From: Kineococcus aurantiacus
Lineage (GTDB): Bacteria; Actinomycetota; Actinomycetes; Actinomycetales; Kineococcaceae
Assembly (NCBI RefSeq): GCF_013409345.1
Contig: NZ_JACCBB010000001.1
Coordinates: forward strand, 3,224,001 to 3,288,000
Length of the DNA stretch: 64,000 nt
Direction of reading: 5' to 3'
A program made the translations under genes and the position numbers. Of the stretch, positions 59,792 to 64,000 are shown piece by piece (the first letter of the stretch is position 1; each line of letters begins with the position of its first letter). The notes under the pieces are model-generated. The model worked only from the letters and a program-made list of their open reading frames with translations. It made no database searches and had not been told where the DNA came from.

Positions 59792-60745
59792 TCAGGCCGG
59801 TGCGGCGGCCGCGCCGATCGCGGCGACGGGACGGCCGGGCGGCAGCAGCGCCAGGCGCTCGTCCAGCGCCAGGCCGCGCAGGAACGCCGACCCGGCCGCC
59901 TGCCGGCGCAGGGCCCCGGCCACGCTGCGGCGCAGCGGTTCCCCGACGGCGGCGACCCCGCCGGCCAGGACGACGACGGACGGGTCGAACGTCAGCCCCA
60001 GGGTGCGGACGGCCAGCGCCACGCCCGCCGACCAGCGGTCCAGGACCGCGACCGCGGCCGGGTCGCCCGCCGCGACCGCGGCGAACAGGTGGTCCGCCGA
60101 CCGGCCCTCGCCGCCGTGCGGCCAGTCGCGCCGCAACGCCGAACCCGCCGCCACGGTCTCCAGGCAGCCGCGCTGACCGCAGTTGCACCGGTGGCCCTGC
60201 GGGTCGAGGGCGAGGTGGCCGATCTCCCCGGCGGCCGCCCCCGCCCCCCGCAGGAGCTCGCCGTTCACGACCAGCCCGGCCGCGAGGCCCGTGCCCAGGG
60301 ACAGCAGGGCGAGGTCCCCGGCGGGGGCGAGCAGCGTGTGCGCGCCCCACGTCGTGGCCTTCACGTCGTTCTCGACGACGACGGGCACCCCGCCCACGGC
60401 GACGCTCAGCATCCCCGCCAGGTCCACCGGTCCCGGCCCGAAACCCAGGTTCACGGCGCTGCGGACGGTGCCGTCCGCCGGGTCCACCAGACCGGGGACG
60501 CCGATGCCCACGCCCTCCAGCCGCACGGGTCCGGCGAGGCCGCCCGCGAGGCCGCCGGCGAGGTCGTCGAGGAGCCCGGTGACGAGGGCCGTCGCGCACG
60601 CCACGACGTCCACGACCCCGTGCGGGGTGGGGCTGCGGCGGGTGGCCAGCACCTCCTCGCCCGGCCCCAGCGCCACCCCGTCGATCTTCGTCCCGCCGAT
60701 GTCCAGACCGACGCGCACGGTCCCGGTGGACGTCAGCACGGCCAC
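59792..60745 (-). CDS. ROK-family sugar kinase
   Basis: This 317-residue kinase has the ATP-binding VGLDIGGTKIDGVALG, the substrate and zinc region GEIGHLALDPQGHRCNCGQR then GCLE (His and three Cys ligands) and the second ATP segment VVLAGGVAAVGEPL. ROK members phosphorylate glucose, N-acetylglucosamine or N-acetylmannosamine. Downstream of a hexosaminidase and ABC permeases, an amino-sugar substrate is most likely. There is no DNA-binding domain, so it is not a ROK repressor. The GTG start is 3 nt after the GH20 stop. Confidence 0.88.
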   Translation of the reverse strand: MAVLTSTGTVRVGLDIGGTKIDGVALGPGEEVLATRRSPTPHGVVDVVACATALVTGLLDDLAGGLAGGLAGPVRLEGVGIGVPGLVDPADGTVRSAVNLGFGPGPVDLAGMLSVAVGGVPVVVENDVKATTWGAHTLLAPAGDLALLSLGTGLAAGLVVNGELLRGAGAAAGEIGHLALDPQGHRCNCGQRGCLETVAAGSALRRDWPHGGEGRSADHLFAAVAAGDPAAVAVLDRWSAGVALAVRTLGLTFDPSVVVLAGGVAAVGEPLRRSVAGALRRQAAGSAFLRGLALDERLALLPPGRPVAAIGAAAAPA

Positions 60746-60748
60746 GGC

Positions 60749-62542
60749 TCAGCCCACCGCGCGCAGCAGGGCGTGCCGCAACCGGCTGAACTCCGCGAGG
60801 CTGTCGGCCAGCCCGCCCGGCCGCGACCGCAGCAGCCAGCACGCCCGCTGCTCCTCCAGCAGGGCCTCGAGCTCGGTGAGCAGCCGCGGGGCGGCCGCCG
60901 CGTCGAAGGAACCGTCGTCGGCGCGGGCCTGGAACAGCCGGACCGCGAGGTCGCTCAGCCGCAGGGCCTGCGTCAGCTCGCGGACCACGACGTCCCCGTC
61001 GGCCGCCGCGGGGTCGGCCGCGGCCAGGTCGGCCAGGCAGCCGGTCAGGGTCTCGTGCACGGCGGCCAGCGCCTGCGGGGACGGGACGGCCCACGGCTTC
61101 AGCTGGTCCGGTTCGCGCAGCACCAGGCACAGCGGGGACGCGTTCAGCAGCGGCGCCCCCAGCGCCTGGCACACCCCGCCCGCGCGGACCAGCACGTCAC
61201 CGGTCAGGCCCGTGGGGTCCAGGAGGACGGCCTCGGACAGGACCGCGGCGACGTCCACGTCCCGGTTGGCCTCCAGCGACCAGGACACCGCCCCGCCGAA
61301 CAGCGCCGGGCCGAACGCGACCGACGGCGGGTCCCAGTGCCCGTGGTCGCCCCAGGACGTGTTGAGGTACCCCTGCGCGGAGTTCTCCAGCCCCACCTCG
61401 GCGGCGTCGACCATGTTCGCCACGGCGTTGTCCCAGCGGCCCAGCAGGGAGTTCCAGTTGCTGGCCCCAGGAGCCACCCAGAACGGGACCCCGGCCTCCA
61501 GCAGGAGCTTGGCCCGGTCGCGGAAGCCCTCGCGCAGCGCGGTGACGTCGACGCCCAGGGACCGCCACTCCTGCACCTGGCCCGGGGAGGCGGCGTCGAC
61601 GACGTCGGCCAGCAGCGCGGGGGAGTCGTACTGCCACACGACGGGCACCGCGCCGGCGGGCACCTCGTCCATGAGCTCGGGGTGGTCGCCGAAGACGTCG
61701 GCCCAGAACTCCACGGTGTACCCGCGGTCCAGCCACGGCCGCATGACCTGCGTGACGTACTCGAAGTACACCGTGCCCAGGCCGACCTCCTCGGCGCGCT
61801 GGGCGCTCTTGCCGGTGCCCAGCTCCCACGGCTCGTCGGCGCCGATGTTCAGCCGCTTCGTCCGGAAGTGGGGGACGACGTCCTCCAGCAGGCCCTGGAC
61901 GAACGCCGCGTTCTCCGCGCTCGGCTCGACGGTGCTGGGCGGGCGGTGCTGCCCCCGCATCGTGAACCCGTCCTCGTTCTCGGCCCGCTCGGCGTGCTCG
62001 GGCACCTTCAGGAAGCGCTCCATGTGGCCCAGGGTGTTCTGGTTGCAGACCAGCTCGATCCCGCGCGAGGCGCACAGCGCGTCCAGCCACCGCACGTCGG
62101 CGGCGGTCAGGGGGGAGGCGTCCTGCCACACGGCCTGCTCACCCGTGAACGCGAACGTGTGCTCGGTGTACAGCTCGAAGGAGTTGACCCGGGCCAGCGC
62201 CAGCACGTCGACCCAGCGGGCCAGCGTGCGCCGGGTGGGGACGCGGTCGCGGCTGATGTCCAGCATGAACCCGCGGACGCCGAAGTCGGGGTGGTCGCTG
62301 ATGTCGTAGGACGTGGTGGTGAAGTCCCGGTCGGCGCGCAGCTGGTCCAGCGTCGCCAGGGCGTACCGCAGCCCGGCCGCGTCGGCGTGGGTGACGGTGA
62401 CCCCGTCGGCCGAGGTCTGCAGGCGGAAGCCCTGGGCGGGGGTCGAGGCGTCGAGCACGACCCGCACGGGCGCGTCGGCGGCGGGTCCGCCGCCGCTCGT
62501 GGTCGTCATCGACTTCGGGCGGGGGAACGGGGTGACAGGCAC
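60749..62542 (-). CDS. GH20 beta-N-acetylhexosaminidase-like enzyme
   Basis: This 597-residue intracellular enzyme has a small N-terminal GH20b-like domain (about residues 25-90) and a TIM barrel. The barrel opens DFGVRGFMLDISRDRVPTRR and contains the catalytic Asp-Glu pair in RLNIGADEPWELG. The helical C-terminus (from about 480) is an extra domain. It should release terminal GlcNAc or GalNAc from imported oligosaccharides. GGAG lies 8 nt before the GTG start. No signal peptide is present, consistent with import by the permeases first. Confidence 0.85.
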   Translation of the reverse strand: MPVTPFPRPKSMTTTSGGGPAADAPVRVVLDASTPAQGFRLQTSADGVTVTHADAAGLRYALATLDQLRADRDFTTTSYDISDHPDFGVRGFMLDISRDRVPTRRTLARWVDVLALARVNSFELYTEHTFAFTGEQAVWQDASPLTAADVRWLDALCASRGIELVCNQNTLGHMERFLKVPEHAERAENEDGFTMRGQHRPPSTVEPSAENAAFVQGLLEDVVPHFRTKRLNIGADEPWELGTGKSAQRAEEVGLGTVYFEYVTQVMRPWLDRGYTVEFWADVFGDHPELMDEVPAGAVPVVWQYDSPALLADVVDAASPGQVQEWRSLGVDVTALREGFRDRAKLLLEAGVPFWVAPGASNWNSLLGRWDNAVANMVDAAEVGLENSAQGYLNTSWGDHGHWDPPSVAFGPALFGGAVSWSLEANRDVDVAAVLSEAVLLDPTGLTGDVLVRAGGVCQALGAPLLNASPLCLVLREPDQLKPWAVPSPQALAAVHETLTGCLADLAAADPAAADGDVVVRELTQALRLSDLAVRLFQARADDGSFDAAAAPRLLTELEALLEEQRACWLLRSRPGGLADSLAEFSRLRHALLRAVG

Positions 62543-62569
62543 GGGGGAGCTCCAGGTCGGTGGTGGGGG

Positions 62570-63451
62570 TCAGCCCTTGACGGCGCCGGCGACCATGCCC
62601 TTGGTCATGGCGTTCTGGACGAGGATGAAGACGACGAGGACGGGGACGGCGATGAGCGTGGAGCCGGCCATGACGCCGGCCCAGTCGGTCTCCTGCAGGT
62701 TCGAGGAGAACGTCTTGAGCCAGACCGGCAGGGTCATCCGGTCGCCGGAGGCCAGCACGATGAACGCGAGGGTGTACTCGTTCCACGCGACGAGGAAGCC
62801 GAACACGCCGGTGGCGACCAGGCCCGGCCCCAGCAGCGGCAGGGTCACCCGGGTGAAGGCGGTGAACCGCGAGCACCCGTCGACCATCGCGGCCTCCTCC
62901 AGCTCGGCCGGGACGCCGTCGACGAAACCCTTGAGCATCCACAGGGTGAACGGGACGATCATGCCCATGTAGAGCAGCGACAGGCCGGGCACCGAGTTCA
63001 GCAGCCCCCACCCGTCGAGCATGCGGTACTGGGAGATGAACAGCGCCTCGGCCGGGACCATCTGCACGACGAGCACGGCGATGAGCACCCCGCGCCGGCC
63101 GATGAAGGAGAAGCGGCTGAGGGCCACGGCCCCGAACAGCGCCGCGACGACGCACACGGCGACGGACAGCAGCGTGACGCTCAGGCTGAAGCCCATGGCC
63201 GTCCAGAACTGCTGGGAGTGCACCACCTGGTCGAACGCGCGCAGCGTCGGGTGGATCGGCGCCAGCAGGGGAGGGGAGGACCGCAGCCGGTCCTCGGGCA
63301 TGAGCGCGGAGTTGACCATCCAGTAGATGGGGAACACCCACACCAGCGCGAACAGCACGGCCACGACGTTCCACAGCGGCCGTCGCCGGTTGGCCGCCGA
63401 GCGCGTCTTCGTGTCGAACAGCGGGGTCGTCCCCGCGGTGGTCGCGGCCAT
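62570..63451 (-). CDS. Carbohydrate ABC transporter permease (MalG type)
   Basis: This 293-residue permease has six transmembrane segments, the first at about residues 27-48 (VVAVLFALVWVFPIYWMVNS). The EAA loop EEAAMVDGCSRFTAFTRVTL lies between the fourth and fifth segments, where it docks the ATPase. It is the second permease of a CUT1 sugar importer. The ATG start overlaps the stop of the upstream permease as ATGA. Confidence 0.93.
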   Translation of the reverse strand: MAATTAGTTPLFDTKTRSAANRRRPLWNVVAVLFALVWVFPIYWMVNSALMPEDRLRSSPPLLAPIHPTLRAFDQVVHSQQFWTAMGFSLSVTLLSVAVCVVAALFGAVALSRFSFIGRRGVLIAVLVVQMVPAEALFISQYRMLDGWGLLNSVPGLSLLYMGMIVPFTLWMLKGFVDGVPAELEEAAMVDGCSRFTAFTRVTLPLLGPGLVATGVFGFLVAWNEYTLAFIVLASGDRMTLPVWLKTFSSNLQETDWAGVMAGSTLIAVPVLVVFILVQNAMTKGMVAGAVKG

Positions 63452-64000
63452 CAGATGTCCCCCTGCTTCATGAGCGTGCGCATGTACCGCCAGGTCATCA
63501 GCAGCACGATGAGGAGCATCACGGTGGCCAGCGCCGACGCCGTCCCGTACTCCCCGCCGCCGATCCCCGTCTGGTAGACGTAGGTGCCCAGCAGGTTCGT
63601 CGCGTCGTTGTTGCCCGCGACGCCCTGCAGGACGTTGATCTGGGTGAAGACCTTCAGGTCCCAGATGATCTCCAGCATCGCCACGAGCAGCACCACCGGC
63701 CGGATCATCGGCAGCGTCACGTGCCGCAGGCGGGCGAACCCGCCGGCGCCGTCGAGCTCGGAGGCCTCCAGCACCTCGGTGTCCAGCTGCGTCAGGGCCG
63801 CGTACGTCATGAGGGTCACCAGCGGCACCGACGTCCAGATCACCGTCGTGGCCGCGACCCCGAAGAACGTCCACTGGTTGTCGGCCAGCCAGGAGAACCC
63901 CGCGAAGCCCTCCAGACCGATCGAGGTGAGGAACCAGTTGACGACGCCGTAGCGCGGCTCGGTCAGCCAGATGTAGGAGGTCAGGGCCGACACCGGCGGC
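63451..64000 (-). CDS. Carbohydrate ABC transporter permease (MalF type), partial
   Basis: The visible 183 residues are the C-terminal part of a CUT1 permease. There are three to four transmembrane segments and the EAA loop EVLEASELDGAGGFARLRHV, followed by LPMIRPVVLLVAMLEIIWDL. The N-terminus lies beyond the window edge. The substrate-binding protein is expected further upstream on the same strand. With MalG, GH20 and ROK it forms an amino-sugar uptake and degradation operon. Confidence 0.92.
   Translation of the reverse strand, partial: PPVSALTSYIWLTEPRYGVVNWFLTSIGLEGFAGFSWLADNQWTFFGVAATTVIWTSVPLVTLMTYAALTQLDTEVLEASELDGAGGFARLRHVTLPMIRPVVLLVAMLEIIWDLKVFTQINVLQGVAGNNDATNLLGTYVYQTGIGGGEYGTASALATVMLLIVLLMTWRYMRTLMKQGDI

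Noticed and set aside
1-64000. Insertion sequences, prophage, integron or CRISPR arrays
   Set aside because: No transposase, integrase, phage structural gene or regularly spaced repeat was found. Gene content and composition are uniform.

Overview
The window is a high-GC, densely packed chromosomal segment of an actinobacterium. A Kineococcus-like member of the Kineosporiaceae is my best guess, from general resemblance only; no rRNA or species marker is present. Supporting signs are WhiB1, PdtaS, an RsbW/SigF-type pair, SigK/RskA, the large GDH180-type NAD-glutamate dehydrogenase, the DUF3039/DUF2017/DUF2505 families, a tmRNA tag ending in ALAA, and prevalent GTG starts. I see no insertion sequence, phage, CRISPR array or other clear mobile element.

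Layout. 1-2.0 kb: the end of a TPR-like gene, a DUF6912 gene and a three-gene minus-strand operon ending in a DUF2505 gene. 2.05-8.5 kb: NAD-glutamate dehydrogenase and the PdtaS sensor kinase, convergent with whiB1 across a strong bidirectional hairpin. 8.8-9.2 kb: the only long non-coding stretch (376 bp). 9.2-11.4 kb: a small membrane protein, then sigF, rsbW and a GNAT acetyltransferase on the minus strand. 11.4-19.9 kb: a giant FHA-FtsK/EssC-like ATPase divergent from a compact Tad/Flp pilus operon (tadA, tadB, tadC, a 53-residue pilin-like gene, two TadE-like genes and a TadG-like gene). 19.9-24.4 kb: an SDR, then prfB, ftsE, ftsX, smpB and ssrA. 24.5-33.2 kb: an ABC exporter, a PAS-GGDEF cyclase, an old yellow enzyme, YqgE, DUF3039, a helicase, SRPBCC, TerB and RDD proteins. 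33.1-38.3 kb: the NAD salvage pair (nicotinamidase, pncB) divergent from clpS, DUF2017, murI, rph and rdgB. 38.3-42.0 kb: a molybdopterin oxidoreductase, a fasciclin lipoprotein, sigK and rskA. 42.0-46.6 kb: tRNA-Leu(UAG), bcp, a DUF3618 protein, a second GroES, a P450, two unknown genes and a LysR regulator. 46.5-48.6 kb: an AztC/AztD-like zinc pair behind a Fur/Zur-type box. 48.8-55.7 kb: a GH13 enzyme, LacI, Lrp and OhrR-like regulators, a GH125 mannosidase and a GT4 mannosyltransferase. 55.7-59.8 kb: a MerR/SDR pair, a CPBP protease and a two-component system. 59.8-64.0 kb: a minus-strand amino-sugar operon (two ABC permeases, GH20 and a ROK kinase), cut by the window edge.

Two sequence habits run through the window and helped choose starts. 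First, many genes carry a -10-like hexamer (consensus TANNNT, or at least A at position 2 and T at position 6) whose last base lies 6-8 nt upstream of the start codon, as expected for leaderless mRNAs. Second, about twenty adjacent gene pairs overlap by GTGA, ATGA or TGATG, which implies translational coupling. Several divergent pairs carry well-formed operator palindromes (gdh, whiB1, OhrR-like MarR, MerR, Zur-like); these are the most testable new observations.
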